A stretch of 64,000 bases of DNA from the NCBI GenBank assembly GCA_949130485.1, contig OX422186.1, positions 4,745,792-4,809,791 on the forward strand, given 5' to 3'. The notes beneath the pieces are model-generated. The model saw nothing but the letters and a program-made list of their open reading frames with translations, did no database searches and was not told the origin of the DNA. Position numbers and translations under genes: made by a program. Source of the stretch: Agelas oroides. Lineage: Eukaryota > Porifera > Demospongiae > Agelasida > Agelasidae. Positions 33,101-48,100 of this stretch are shown piece by piece; position 1 is the stretch's first letter, and each line of letters opens with the position of its first letter.

Positions 33101-36100
33101 GTATCAGTATGAACACTTGCTGCTGATCGAGCGAGAATCATTGCTGAAATTGGGCCTCTCTCTGCTCTGGAGTCTCATATGCTACCTGCTTTCTCTCCTG
33201 ATTTAAAGACACTGTTATCTCTGGATGGAGGACAGTGAGGTACAACAGACTCACTTTCCGTCTCAATAATCATGCCTCGCACAAACTGAATGGTTTGCCT
33301 GCTTACAACATATCTTCAACAGCCTCAACGTGACTGATGAACCACATTCTGTTTGAACATGAATTTAAATTCGTGGTTATCGTATACTTAGCCACCTACA
33401 CATGAACATTTGAACTGCAAACTCAGTTGACTGAGTGACTGTACATAAGCCTGCGTGTCACTACCCTGAGTGAACCCCTTGCTCACACACACAAGTACCG
33501 TACCACTTGAGTTGTTACAACCATGTATGTGCAACCAACACACACACCATGCATGCACAACCAATTGACAATGGGAGTAAAATCCCTTCAACCCTGTAAT
33601 GAGACCCACACGTCTCCTTAAAACATAACACTGCTATCATGAAGAAGTGTACTTGCCAGCCGTAACAGTGCTTCTAAAAGAGTGATGATACTAGACAGAA
33701 TAACACTAACCAACATTGTCATTTATTCACCACGGCAACCCAGAGGTATGGTCACTGTGTTCATGACACTTGTGCTAGCTGTATTCTCCTGTGAAATCAT
33801 CTTCAATTTGATAAACTGATGAGCAACTGAGAACAACCACTAGCTTTGTCGTGTAGCTACTACTCATGCTAAGCCAAGTATTGCAAGGTAACCCTCGATC
33901 CCAGCTACACCAGTGAAACTGCTAAACTCTCAACGGTTTGTTGGCCCTACACTTCAGCTTGGCCTGATATCACGATACCTGCCTCTCCCAATTAACTAGT
34001 AACATACTCGTTAAGAGACATCAATGGTTAATATGACTGTAGTACAGAGTAAGTGTAGTTTCTCAGAAAACACTTCCCTGTCAAAGTTGTTAGAAACGTT
34101 TGCTGTCAGGTTGTCAGTCGTACACTTAATGCCTGATTTTTTGTCAAAACTGTTCTAGTTATCACAGGAAGTTACACTGAACAAGCGGACCCCAACAATG
34201 ACTTGCCTATGTACCTGGGTACTTCTATTTTATTTTCATGTGTCTGTACTCAGATTCTTTGGTGAAGATCCTCCCCCTCCCCCCGGTAGCATAACTTGGA
34301 AAGTGGACAAGAAAAAGGTTTGAAGTTGTTGGTGTTGTTAGTGGTTGTCAATATCTATTGTGTTTGCTTTCCTCAATCGATTCCTTAGCTGGCACTTCAG
34401 GTGTTGGATCTCTCAATTCTCTCTGTTGAAAATGGTGTGGCATCTCCATTCCAGCTGTGTGGCATTGTAGTACCTAAACTGGTATGCACACATTGCAAAC
34501 AGATGAAAATACTTTATTCGAAAAGCAATATAGTTGATCTGTTCATGTTGTTCCTGCAGGTGAAGAATGTGGAGAGGACAGATCTCTCTGACGAAGAAAA
34601 ACTGGAACTTACTATTGATATTCTGAAAATCACACAGGGTATGTAACAAATATACATGTTTGCAGAAGGTCCTGCTGGTAGTCCTTAGATATGGCCTATC
34701 TACCACTATACAGATGTTTATCGCATTCTTCCTGTTACCTGTAAGAATTAGAGTTTTACAATTTTCATTCAGGCGATGAAAAGCCATGCTGGAGAGCTTA
34801 TTTTGGTACCATCTGCTCAACTTTGATTGCATGAAAATGGCATTTTCGTAACAGGTAGTATGGATATTATGGAAGAAGTGACACACAAATATGAACATCT
34901 GTACTTGCACTACATCTTCTGGGAATCATTGACTGTGAAAATCAAAATCACACAAACTCAGAAACCCACATGTTTTGCAAACATGTACTGATACCAGCAA
35001 GAATGACCAACCATATAGTATTGTCTTGTTCAAAACAGGGATGAGGTAAAGGTTATGGATGCTGTCTCCCTCCTGCTGGGGATACATACACACTCCTGTG
35101 AACTCAACTGTGTACCTCTCGTGACATGTTTCTATTCCCACGTTGTAAATGGATGTGATTCACCTAATTTGTGATTTGAAGGCCCATTTTTGAAAACCCA
35201 CTGTGCTGTATGTAAGTCATTGCTTATGATGCGACAAATTATTGGGAGAGCTTGGGCAGACCCCACACTAGCTGGGCTGCATTGTGCATGTGTGTGTGTG
35301 TACGAGCACATTCCAATATTATATGAAGGTTGAATGTCCATGGCCAGGTACACCTCACTCAGGAGAGTGGAGGGCTACTGCCATTCTGTAGCGACACCTA
35401 CATGTATTTATGCTATTATGGTTTGGTATGTTTATTACATACCTCAATCTCTTCTTTATAGAGACTCTTGAAGCTGGTCACAACATAGAGCCGTTGATCT
35501 CGAATGGAATTGACTTGCTTTCTGATCTGTTACCAACATCCTCAAGTGGAGATGAACTCAGGTAAGAACGGTTGCTTGGTTTAGTGAAAAGGTCATGAAT
35601 GTGTGAAGATTTCACACCTTGGCTATTTCATAATTACATTGGCCGGACTGCTTACCATGAAAAATTGTACCCTTTTTATTACACACTGATCCTGTGCAAT
35701 GTAAGATTGTACATATGAACTACTTGAATCCAGCAACTTTGAATGCATGGCTACATAACTGGCGTTTGTCACCTAGCTTGCGTGAGGTTTCGTAGTGAGC
35801 TCTCACATGAGGCTATGTCCTAAGTAGGATCAGAAGGGGGGAGAAGGGAGGAAAGGCTGGTATACTCATATGTATAGCTGTCGCCTGATGGTTTGCAGTG
35901 GGGAAGGTATGTACATGTGCATCAGGACCAATTCAAGTGAGTCTCATTCTGGTTTCTGTAGGCAGTTTATTACCCAAATGGCAAGACAGCTTGTCAGTTC
36001 CAGCTACAGCTCTCTACTTGTCCTTATCAAGGTACATAGTTTTCAGTTCTTCACTTTCAAACAGTTGTACATTACCTGTGAAGGATTAGAAGATGCAGTA

Positions 36101-39100
36101 TATGCAACATGTTTGTAAATGTACCACTGAGTTGTGTGTGGGCAACAATATATGTTGTTGACCAGGAAGGGGTATTGTCATGAGGTGTGTAATCAGCTTT
36201 TAGAATGGCTTTTAAGTGTATTAGGTGTGGCTCTTCTTGGTTCTGTGACAGACCTCCTGCCAGTTTATGAAGGCTAACTTTCCTGAAGAGATAGAAGATG
36301 TTCAAGACCTCTTTCGGGCACTGATTGTTAGAGGAAAAAGAGATGTAAGATGACATGTAATGCTAATTGCAAACTCTTCATTGTTGAGCATTATCTGTAG
36401 CTTAGTGTGTGGGGTGCCAACAGTGCAGTATATATTCCATACTTGCATTGCAATATGTATTGTACCAAACATATGTACAGCCAAGGACACATATACCATG
36501 CAGTAGTGTTTTGTAGTTTCCTGCATGGTAAGCCATGCACATAAGAAGTTGCCTCTCTGTTCCATGACAATTCAGTTGCTATTGTGATAGTGTAGGTTTG
36601 GAATTAACTTCTTAAGCGACATGGTTTAACTGTTGTCTATACATGTAGCAAAGCATCTTCCTTGATCTTGTGTAGGAAATCCGAGGTGTGTTTCGTGTGT
36701 GCAGAGAGCAGCTTAAGGATGAACACTATGCTCCACTCCGCCAGTTTATTTATGGTTACTCTACTGGAGCCCTTTCAAATAGACAACTTCTGGCTCTGTG
36801 TGAAGTGAGGTTGAGTGTATATATACTTTGTAGCTTTATATATAATGTCTTCTTACCACTATGTGATCTTGCTAAAATATTCTGTCTAGTTATATCAGTT
36901 CCCACTACCGTATGACAGCTCCTGATTGCAGCAATGGATGTAGAGAAGCCACAACGGTCACTGAGGGAATTTCAGAGCAATGTGGAGGAGGAGGAGGAGG
37001 ATATCATGCAGCAGAAGAGGGAGCTGGAAATGGCAGTTATAACCAAGTTGACTGCACCATGTTTATCTGAATTGAAAGATGCTCTTCGGGTGAAAAGGTA
37101 TCTCTGCACTACCATACTATCTAATTTTCCCCAATAGTACCCGTGGTACAAAGCTATAGTAGAAAATATCACGAGTTTGTTGCTGTCTGTATTGTTACAA
37201 GTGCACAGCAGGAGTAACAATGACGCAAATGATATTTTTTTACAAGCATAGCTTTGGTGCTATGGTGATAATGGTTTTATCATATGACTTTCTGATTTTA
37301 TTGTATGTTCAGATACAATGTGTGTGACTTGTAGTACCTGATAAGAATCCTTGCGAGACTTGCAGTTCTGGTACAAGTTTTCATGTTTTGATATAAATTC
37401 TCATGTGACTTGTAGCCAAAAATACAGCTTTTTATCAACTGCATGAAGCTGCAACACTTCCCAAATGACTTTGTACATTCGCATGAGTAATTATGTGCAA
37501 TACAAAATGAAATACTTTCTGATTTCTTGTGCAGATTCAAGAAGGATGTCTGGGAGAGCATCTCTACTCAGTTATCCCAGATTGCTCTCTTCCGGTACAT
37601 AGTCTCATTACCTGTGTAGTTTTTTATCTTATTTGGAATGCACTTTAATCTATGTAGAACTCTTTTCCAATCTGAACTTGCATCATGTGGTGAACTCTCA
37701 AAAGATGAGCTCCTGGAAATCTTTAAAAGGTTGTCTTAACCATTGTTTTTATCTATTGGATAAGCTTAATTTGTCACTCAAATTCTTCTGCTACTGCTGA
37801 CATTGCAGTTGTTTGGCATGTTGATCCAAACAGTCAGTGCTTGCATTCACTCTTCACATTCCCTTTATCCGCACAGTAAATTCCCACCAGAAGTTTTACA
37901 GAGTGAAGACATGATGCAACTTCTGGCACTGTGTGCAACCAGGATTGCACATATGCAGGTTAGACTTAGATTCTGTCCCATATTTCACTACTGTCTTCAT
38001 TAATGTTTCACTTTGGTAGCCAGTGTGTTTTTACATCACTGTGTAGACCCCAAGATTTAACTCACTGAAAAGTGCAATTTCTGGATATCTTCGACACTTC
38101 TTGACACTGGAGATTTCTGAAACAAACAGCATCCCAGTTCTTGAAACTGGTCAGAGACAGGACGGTGTAAGTGACAGTGGAGTTGCTGATGCCTTGGAGG
38201 ACAGAATGAGGATGTTGGACTGCTATTTGGATGCTATTCCTCGAAATGTTGAAGACAGGAGGAAGCTAGTTGAATGTGGATACAGTGTTTCCTTGTGGGA
38301 GAAAGTGAGTGGGCCACTGAACTGTGTTACATGCCAGAATACAGAGTTTACACAAGTCATGCAACTGTGTACACTGAACTTGAGTGGCCTTTACTTTCTT
38401 TCCCTCATCTTTTTCCACTTTCTTTCCTCTTGGGGTGTAATATGACATTTATGCATAAAAGCAAAGGATGCATGAAATAGCGTATAGCTAATGCTAGAAT
38501 ATTAAAGACAATGATATAATTGTAAGGATCGAGTGTTGAACACATATATGATATACTACTGATAGTTGTTATATGTATCTTGTCTGCTAGGATATTTCTC
38601 TGGTGGTTAAAACAGATGGCTCACATAGCCTGGAGGAGAATATGCGACAAACCCTCTTGGCATGTTACACAGAGTTTGCAGACATTCTCAAGCAACTGGC
38701 AATTACTCATGTGAGCCCAATGTTTGTTTTGCATTTGAGTCTACACTACAGGCTGTCTATGGGCCAATTGTTCTATATAAGTCTCTAAGTCCCAGAGAAA
38801 TGGAAGTGTCTCGAGCTGTTTTAGTGTACAACTACGAATAAGAAGCCATTATGCTTCCAACTTGTAGACCTAGCCCACAGCCAAGTGTGTGTGAAACTGT
38901 ATCAATAACCTAAAAGATATCTCTCTGCTTTGTTCCTCTTAATAGCTGTCAGTGGATGGAGAGCTGGTGAAATCATCTGAAGTCTTCAGTGATGAACTGT
39001 CCCTTGCTGAATTAAAGGTAAATAGCATATTCATGTTTGGACAGTTGCAATTTTGTTTGCCAAATAGTGGGGATAAGAAGGTTTGATAAAAACTTTTAGT

Positions 39101-42100
39101 TGGTGAAATATTTATAGGAAAATGACCACATTAAATCTTCTAAGTGATAAAGAGAAAGATAGCTGAGGCCTCTAGTCTGGCTGCTTTAAGCAGTGTGCAG
39201 TGGCTCAATCATAAGAGTGTTCAGTTAATATTTAGTAGGCCCTGGGTTCAATTTTCAGCTCGATCTCTGTAGTGCTTTTTTTCTTTTCAACATTATACAT
39301 CTAACTTCTGCATATAAACATTGGTATTTGTCGTAATCCAGTGTTATAATACATTTAACTACACAACTACTAAACTCATACAAGGAAGATATCTTGAGAT
39401 ATACTGCCTGCATGGCCATCAACAATGTAACAGCAAAAATAACTACCGTAGATCTGGAAATTTGTGTTATAATATTCTTTAGGTTTGTGTAAGCCTCGAA
39501 AATAAATATATTTGACAACAAATAATCATTATGGACGCCACGTTTTGGACACAGGGTTTCTCAGTGTGGCTAGCTAGTTACGTTATTTCGTACGAGATGG
39601 CTCTTCTTTGATACCCGTGCGGCAAATGCGTGATAACGTTCTCAGTGCCCGATAATTGTCTGTCTTAACTGCTACAGTATGTGTCTGCAGCGTTCCTTGG
39701 CACTTTTTCACATGCGAGTAGTTTGTAGTAGCCACAAGCTCTACATGAGTGCAGCAAGATGTTCATACTCCATGTTTGTACTCCATGCGTAGTCTCCTTC
39801 CAGATCACTACCTGGGAACGTAAAATCGATTTAAAAAATTTTCGTGGGTGTCCTAGACTCTTTTTACGGGAAATAATAAAATGCAAAAATTTACAACACA
39901 AAAATTTTATGGTATTCATGTGAGGAAAGTAAGTTTGGTGATCTGGCTATTTTATGTCTTTGCACATGTACAGCTCATTGTTGTGCATGTAAGCACTGTA
40001 GCACAGATAAAGATTAGGTAAAAGCTGTGGACATCATGTTTACTGGAGCCCAACCACAAGAGAAACGCAGTATTCTATACTTGTTTGTTATGTTTTGGTT
40101 GTTACATGCACAGGGTCGTAGAGCAACTGCAGTAAGAGCAATAGATCAGAGGTTGGGAAGAGCTAAGGAGGGTCATTTCTATGAGAGAAAGGTAGTGTGT
40201 TAGTTTTCAACAACTGCATAGCACATCTTGAGCGTCTGTACTGTAACTGCTGTTTGTATGGTTAGTAATGACACTACATAAGATTTTCTTGAATTCTTGG
40301 ATTTTGTATTTTATCATGCACCTTTGTCTTATACAAACCTGCACTTTGCTCATTCTCCCCTATATTTATCTGGCAATTAAAAGGGCTTTTAATGTATGTA
40401 GTATACTGAAAAGGCAAAAATTGCTAGTTAATAGTGGGTAAGTTTTGACAAGTGTGTACTGTTTTTCAGGTTGCTCTACTGGCAAAAGAAGATGAAATTG
40501 AAGCTGATTTTGAGAAACAAGTCAGTTTCAGATAATGCATTGCCCAGATGCTATAATGCATGGTCATGATAGGTGACATTGTGATAGTGAGAAGAACATT
40601 TTAAGATTGGTCCTGGTATATTATGGATTCAAGAGTGAAAATGACTGTAGAGACAAAATCGAGTCTGATGTAGTGTCTCATTGAGAGATAGTTATTTCCA
40701 CAACTGTAAATTTTGCTCTTCAAAAAGATTTTGTAATTTGCAAACATCTTATCTCCATTTCAGTATGCACTTGAAACAGTTCTTAGTTATTTTTCTGTGC
40801 ATACTTTCCCAAATGGCAACTGCTTTCACCACACTCAGTGGTATTCCTTCTGATAGTACCCTGTCTTTTCTTTCATTATGGCGCAACAAAACTTGCAAAT
40901 AGCAGCTCTGTGAGCTGTGATCATTTGCGTAGCTCCTAATTGAATAGATCTTCGAATCTTTTGTGCTGATGATGATAATATTAAGCATAACTGTTGCTGC
41001 CTTCTGGGGATTTAGTTTTTTATTTGCTGTTTTGCAGGCAAGAGCTCCAGTGAAACCCAAAACCTTTACTGTGAAATTAAACACCCGTTTTTTTGACTGT
41101 GCAAGGTAAGCTCATACTTCATATGCAGTTATTGTTTGAAGTTGGACTCAAACAGTGATGTGTAAACAGATAGCACCATCAGTAATTTGTGCTTATGGAC
41201 CGAGGCCATTAGAGGTATGCCATTGTAGCAACTTCAAACCCGGACTTTGAAGAAAGTTGCTCTCTGTGAGAATGTGAAGGTGTTCATACCTCCATGTCAT
41301 ATTGCACATATGTGCACTCATGCTCATGCTAATGGATGAAACTTTATTTATTATTGTACATAATAGTAATTTTTGAAACAGCAGAATGTGTTCTTATTCT
41401 AAGACCTAATATTCCAAGAAACTGTAGTGTGTTACACAGTATCGCATGTATGTGTCTTGAAATAGATGTTGTGGATCTCAGATCATTGGATGCTATGCAT
41501 TAACTGGCGAGCACTGTGAGAAGCCATTGGAGGTAGGCAAGTGTTTTTAGAATTGGAGCAACTTTCAAACATTTGCTATTCGCGACAGATTGCCATGCGA
41601 TGTGATGGTGCAATTGCTTCAGTCTATGATGAGTCAGGCCTAGAGATTGAGAACCTGGAGGTATTGTTTACAGAGGAAGGTATGTATGATATACATTATT
41701 CATAGTATACTTTACCCATGCATGTGTTGATCTGTCTGGTGCTGATATATTGTGTGTATTTGTGCAGGTGCTTATCTCTTCAAGTCCTATAGCAATGGAC
41801 ATCCATATGATACATCTCCGGTAAGAATTTGATCCTCTTCTTCAACGTACTGACTTGGTAGTTTATTGCTGCTACCCTGGTCTGTATAGGTGTGGATATC
41901 CCTTTTCATAGCCATGTTGAAGGAACCTGCTGTAGTACCTGCAATCATCATACCCAATTCATATCCCAACCACAGAACATGGGAAGCACTGAGGAGGTAC
42001 TTTATGATATACATGGTTTGCTTGGTGATCTCTTAATCTCTTAAGTACATAGCTATCCACACTTGTGTCTGTGTCATACATGAACACAATATTGGTCTGC

Positions 42101-45100
42101 TATGAATACTGTGGCGTTTTGCTAGCCTACTTGTCATAAAAAGAAGAGTTACTGACTCTGAAGTGACTTGATGCAGTCTGCAGTATTGATTCTACCAAGA
42201 GTGCACGATGACATAATCTTTATTACAGAAGGAAGAGGAAAAGTGTGTAACGTTATTCTTGCTGTGGTGAAAGCAGAATCTTCTTTGTGTACTATAAATA
42301 GCACATTTGGTCAAGTTGCAGCTTGTGTGCATGTGAAAATGTGTGTAAAAGTAGTTGTAAGACAGCTGAGTTTGAAGGCTTATCAGTTGGAATGCACAGT
42401 GTCAAAAGAGAAGCTCAAGAGTTTGACCGAAAAGCTACACAGACCTCTTTGATTGTCAGGTGTGGGTAGCACTGTAAAACCGAATTTGTTGAATCAGGAA
42501 GCAGCAGGAAGGGTGAAGAACTATTTTCTTGTAGGTGGAACTTGCCAGGTAAGTTTTGAGTTGCTCACATCTTATTAACTACAAAGATGATGTTGTGTTG
42601 GGAAGTCTTAGATCGTGGGACTGTGAAGGTGTGTTCTGTTATTATTATTATTACCCATGGAAGATTCTGCCTGTTTCAAATTTACAACAGGGTAACTCAC
42701 TCATATTTTACTTGAGGTATGAAGGCTCTTTTTCTTGCAATATGTGACCTCCCATGCACTAATATGTGCTATACACTAGAACATAGAAGTTAGAAAGAAA
42801 GGAACTATGCCCAAAATGGCACAGAAATATAGCACGGCTGTAGAGTTGCAACTATTGCATTGAATACATTTTATGAGACGTGGCTTAGTATTAGTCCAGT
42901 CATTTTAACCAAAATTAGGGGTCAACCTTAAACAAATTGCAACACAAATGCTCTCAACTGTTTCTGGTACAGAAAAATGTGCTCTATAACATACTAAAAG
43001 TCTCGAGGAATCTCATGGGTGGAAAGTATAGAAAATTGACCTCAACCGAATGCATTTTTTAGGTCAATTTGTATACATAATTAATGTATGCATGCATGGA
43101 TCCTAGCTTACAAAACAAGATTCAGAGCATCAAAACCTCTTTTTTTAAATATAATACTGGTCAAAATAATATACTTTCAATAATGAAATCATCTAGCAGT
43201 GATGTATTGTGATAAAAAATTACAATTACTCAGTATCGTCATCTATACCATCTTCATCCTCATGTATGGGGTTGTTTGAGTTATATAGTGCAGCCTGACC
43301 CTCTGCAGTTGCCACAAGCAGGAGAACATTTCACATTGTGTTTCTTGCATGTGCACCTCATACTGCTGCAGTCAGTGTGACAGTTACATTTTCAGGAGTT
43401 CATCTGGAGCTGATGGCAAGTCTGTGAGTATTGGCATAAGTTTTCCATCACTCTTCTTCCATCCCCATTCCAGAGGCCTAATTTTGTCACCACTACCTTT
43501 CCACTCCAATATTTGGAAGTAAACTCAGAGGCTGTGGTATTTTGCAGCAGCTGAAATCAGGAAGCGTTCGTAGAAACGTTTTCATAGAAACGTTTATAGT
43601 GCAGAGAGTCGAGTGATTCCCCGGGTGTCTCATTATACAAAATTACCAATGCTTGTTCTCCTGCAGTGGAGATTTCCTTGGTGGTAGTTGACTCTGTAGC
43701 AAACACCTTGGCTTGTTCTCGAAAGTGTCGACTCGATTTGAACTTCTTGAGAGAAGTGCCCTTTCCAATGCCATACAGGTGTGAGGTAGTATCATATCCA
43801 AGGACTGCATGCAGAAGAGGATGTTGCTGCATATTTCAGGGCCTAGTTGCTCCTTGACAGCCTTGATGTTCCACACTTTGAGCTTCTTCGTATTTTCTTC
43901 TACAGCAGTATGAGGTGCACATGCAAGAAACACAATGTGAAATGTTCTCCTGCTTGTGGCAACTGCAGAGGGTCAGGCTGCACTAACTCAAACAACCCCA
44001 TACATGAGGATGAAGATGATATAGATGACGATACTGAGTAATTGTAATTTTTTATCACAATACATCACTGCTAGATGATTTCATTATTGAAAGTATATTA
44101 TTTTGACCAGTATTATATTTAAAAAAGAGGTTTTGATGCTCTGAATCTTGTTTTGTAAGCTAGGATCCATGCATGCATACATTAATTATGTATACAAATT
44201 GACCTAAAAAATGCATTCGGTTGAGGTCAATTTTCTATACTTTCCACCCATGAGATTCCTCGAGACTTTTAGTATGTTATAGAGCACATTTTTCTGTACC
44301 AGAAACAGTTGAGAGCATTTGTGTTGTAATTTGTTTAAGGTCAAACCATAAAATGACTGGACTATATACTAAGTATTCACTTTCAGGGGGCAACATGTGG
44401 GTTGGTGTGCAGTACAGCTACATGCTACCTGAGGGGTGAATGCAGGCAAACAAGTGTTACATTGACCCCCCACAATTAGTGATAAGAGTGATACATGAAG
44501 AAGCTTCTATAGGTGAAAGTTCAGCTGTACTGGTTCCTCTTGATCCCACATTTGCACTCTAGAAGTGATTGGCCGTGCCCATCAATAGCCTTGTTTCTAG
44601 GCCCTCACCGGACTTTTGTCACTTGCATGCAGTGTAGAAACGCGGGAAAGAGCCTGGTGTCTTTTCTCATGTGAATGACTGATCTCTTCTTTCCTCAAGC
44701 TAGATAAGCTGAGCAAGGCCCCAGCCACCAGTTGGCTATATGTTTCTGTGCATAGGTCAGAGGGGTTGATAGCAGCATGGGGAGTCATAAAAATGCCTAA
44801 AAGCTATGTTAGAATGACAGTAGACCTCAGAGTGGGTGTTTGTGACTTCCTATGCCACTTCTGTCCCCTAGCCATACATGCACATATACAAGCAATCTGC
44901 ACTGGGTCTGGCTTGCAAGATAATATTTTCAGATGCTGAGGAATGGGAAGGATCTGCTTATGACACCAGGAGATAGTCTGCATTACTGGCAATTTTGCAT
45001 GGACATGTTGCCATCATTACGTTGTGATTGTGTCCAGCGTTCTGGACCAGGACGTATGTAGGAGGCCTTCTCCCAATAATAATTTTTCTCTGTTGCTGTA

Positions 45101-48100
45101 AGATAAATTTGAATAGAGATGTTCATTTTTGCAGGTGTGTGTCAACAGAGATGACAGGCAGTATTCTGACATGTAGGCATGATTTCTCACCTGAATGGAG
45201 GACCTATTATGATCACAGGTACATTTGTCTGTCTGCCTGCCTGTTGTCTGTTATCCACCTGGCTGTTGTCTGTATGTTGTCTGTCTGCTTGCTTCTCTGT
45301 TGTCTCTCTGTTGTCTGCCTGGCTGTTGTCTGTATGTTGTCTGTCTGCTTGCCTCTCTGCCTGTTGTCTCTCCGTTGTCTGCCTGGCTGTTGTCTGTATG
45401 TTGTCTGTCTGCTTGCTTCTCTGCCTATTGTCTGTCTGTCTGTCTCTCTGTTGTCTGCCTGGCTGTTGTCTGTATGTTGTCTGTCTACTTGCTTCTCTGC
45501 CTATTGTCTGTCTGTCTGTTGTCTGTCTTTGTGTATTAACTAGTGATTCTGGAAAACAACTTGTTTTCAAGACTGGTTTGCACTATGAGTGACCAGTGGA
45601 TAAGAACAATTTTACAGCACTGTTATTTCTGTATTTACCACACCCAGCATGCCACATGATTTACCAATAGAACCATGCTACAAGTACTATATAAATCCAG
45701 GAAATTGCATGTGAAAAATTGTGCTTCGTATTTGCATATATGCATAAACAGTGGCAGCAGGCATTAGCAAAATCCAATTTTCTATACATATTACATACAT
45801 AATAAGCCTCTACCCTGAGTAGACATGCAAAGAGTGGTGCAAGGTGGACCTCATGTATCAAAACTGCTTACACTGGGCTCATACTGCCAACCTGGGATGC
45901 AATGCTTCTCCCTACATGTTGTTGCAGAGTCAGACTCTGTTCGTGGTGCTAAACTTTGATCTCATAGCAGGAATCTAGTGCCTAGTCACAACCCCTTAGC
46001 ACAGTGGTACGTACCATGCATAGCTAGCCCTGGCGTTTTGTACACTAGGTATATGAAATCAAGCTGTTTCCTGGTGGTACCTTAAACAGGTACTTTCTCT
46101 CACACTATCCATTTTACTGTCAAGACCTAGGTAGAAGGTGTACCTCTAACAGTAGAGACTCTCTTGTCTCCTTACACTGCTAACAGTCATCCTTGTTAAT
46201 TGGAGTTCACTTCTGCACACTATACGTCCGTATGATATGTGTATGTCTTCTTATTGTAAATACATCCTACCGTAAAGGATGAGCACTCATGTCATGACAA
46301 AATTTGAAGTACAGTGTTAGTTAATCATTTCAGTTGCATCTGTATGACATATCACCCAAGGAATGCAACCAAATAAGTTTTCTTGAATGGTGTGTGCTTC
46401 TTCCATGTGTCAGAAGACCGGTTTGTCATCTTCACCATGGCAAGGCAATTGGCTATGTATCTTTACTGTAAGCATGCTACCAAGACAATCCTCCAAGGTC
46501 AGATGTTCAAGGTCAAAGGTTTTTGGAGCAGTATACTATAGGAGCTTCTTTAGTTAATCAGTCTCTTCTTCCAGAAGGCAGATCTATCTATGCTACCAAT
46601 TTAAGACAATCCTCCAAGGTCAGATGTTCAAGGCCAAAGCAATGTCAGTAGTTGTGATTGATAGGTCAGTAAATGGAGAAACTTCTCAATACTGCATGGA
46701 AGGAACAGGTTTGCTTGAAACTCTTTCAAGGAGATTTTGAGCAAGTTTTTGGAGCAGTATACTAGGAGCTTCTTTAGTTAATCAGTCTCTTCTTCCAGAA
46801 GGCAGAGCTATTTGAGCAACAGCAAGCCCCTTTCAGAAGTGCTGATTTACAGGTCTTCTGAGAATTGACCGAAAAATAAGGGTTGAAGTAACCCAAATGT
46901 TTTTATTGTGATATACGTATGTACTACACACTAGTACTAAATACTGGGCAGCTCTTCTATGCCACCATCTATGTTCTGAGAGAAGCCTGGCTTGTCCTTT
47001 GCATAGTGGGTGCTCTTGCTTTAGGTATCTGTCCGACTGTCTCTCTTCATCCACAATAAAGTAATTGATCACTAGACAAGTCAGTCTATAGATCCATATA
47101 TTATACAGTGAAACCTCTCTTAACAGACATTCCTAGTAACGGACACCTCATTAAATTGGACAAAAATCTGCGGTCCAGATTGACTCTCCATTGAACATAA
47201 TACTTTATGTCCCTCCAAAATGCAGACACCTCCACATTCCGTATAACAGACACTAAAATCTGTCCTGATTGTACTCTAACGATTAATGACCTCTGTCATG
47301 CTGATGCTTGTCTACCTCTCCCACAAGATTGCTACTGGATGAAATGACTGGACTGTATTTTAGCAGTAATTATTAATCCTAGAAATAGCCTCTTGTTTGC
47401 CTTTCTTACCAGTCTACATGCCATGCAACTCTGTACATAATTCATACTTGAAGCTGATCAGAAGAAGCAGTGGTAAGTCACCATGCAGTGGAACCTCTCT
47501 AAGGACGACTGCTGTGTGTTCACTGTTGGGAGATGTCCACATTTTGGAGCCTTTATATTTCCCGTAGGCATGACTCGGGCCACAAGGCTACATTTTCAGA
47601 GCTCTGTCTGGGATAGCCAGGGCTGTATGCTTACAGACTAGCAGAGGCAAGCTGAAGGCTGGACTTAGCCTGTGTGTAGTCAGAACACTTGGTCATCCAT
47701 GTACTTGATAGTTAGCCACCTACAGAAGACAACTGCTATATGACAAGCTATGCTCTGCATTATGCAAACAATCTTTGTCAGGAGCTGCCTCATGTAAGAC
47801 TTGCACATAAGACAGTTTGGTTAATTAGAGAGATAAACTGAGCTGCTACAGCTACATACATGGTCTGTGTGCTCTGGCAAGGTATGAAACCAACAGTGTG
47901 TTTATTAGTGCTGCAGGTGACAAGTACTGAGTGAGAATGTCTGGTTAAAAGTAATCATTGTTTATCTTACATGTTGCCATGGTTTGTTATGGTTCTCTTT
48001 ACTTGGGTTGTGACAGGCCTGAGAGGATTCGCCTGAACATGGATATGGTGCTCCACCCAGGATTCAATCTTACCACAGACCAATCCAGGCCACTCCTGCT

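Larger units (their letters stand above)
44374..48016. other. Remainder of intron 37: repeats, no exon recognised
   Basis: Holds the TGTC microsatellite (45225-45540), diverged direct repeats (46320-46815), a pogo-like end (47105-47290) and otherwise unremarkable sequence. The 44748 and 46833 frames have no domain. Confidence 0.45.

Noticed and set aside
34413..34910. 165-codon minus-strand frame
   Set aside because: Antisense to exons 18-19 of the large gene, which have matching splice sites and phase; composition is atypical for a protein.
45028..45592. Frames of 104-171 codons rich in Cys, Leu and Ser
   Set aside because: By-products of the TGTC/TGCC microsatellite, open in four frames at once.
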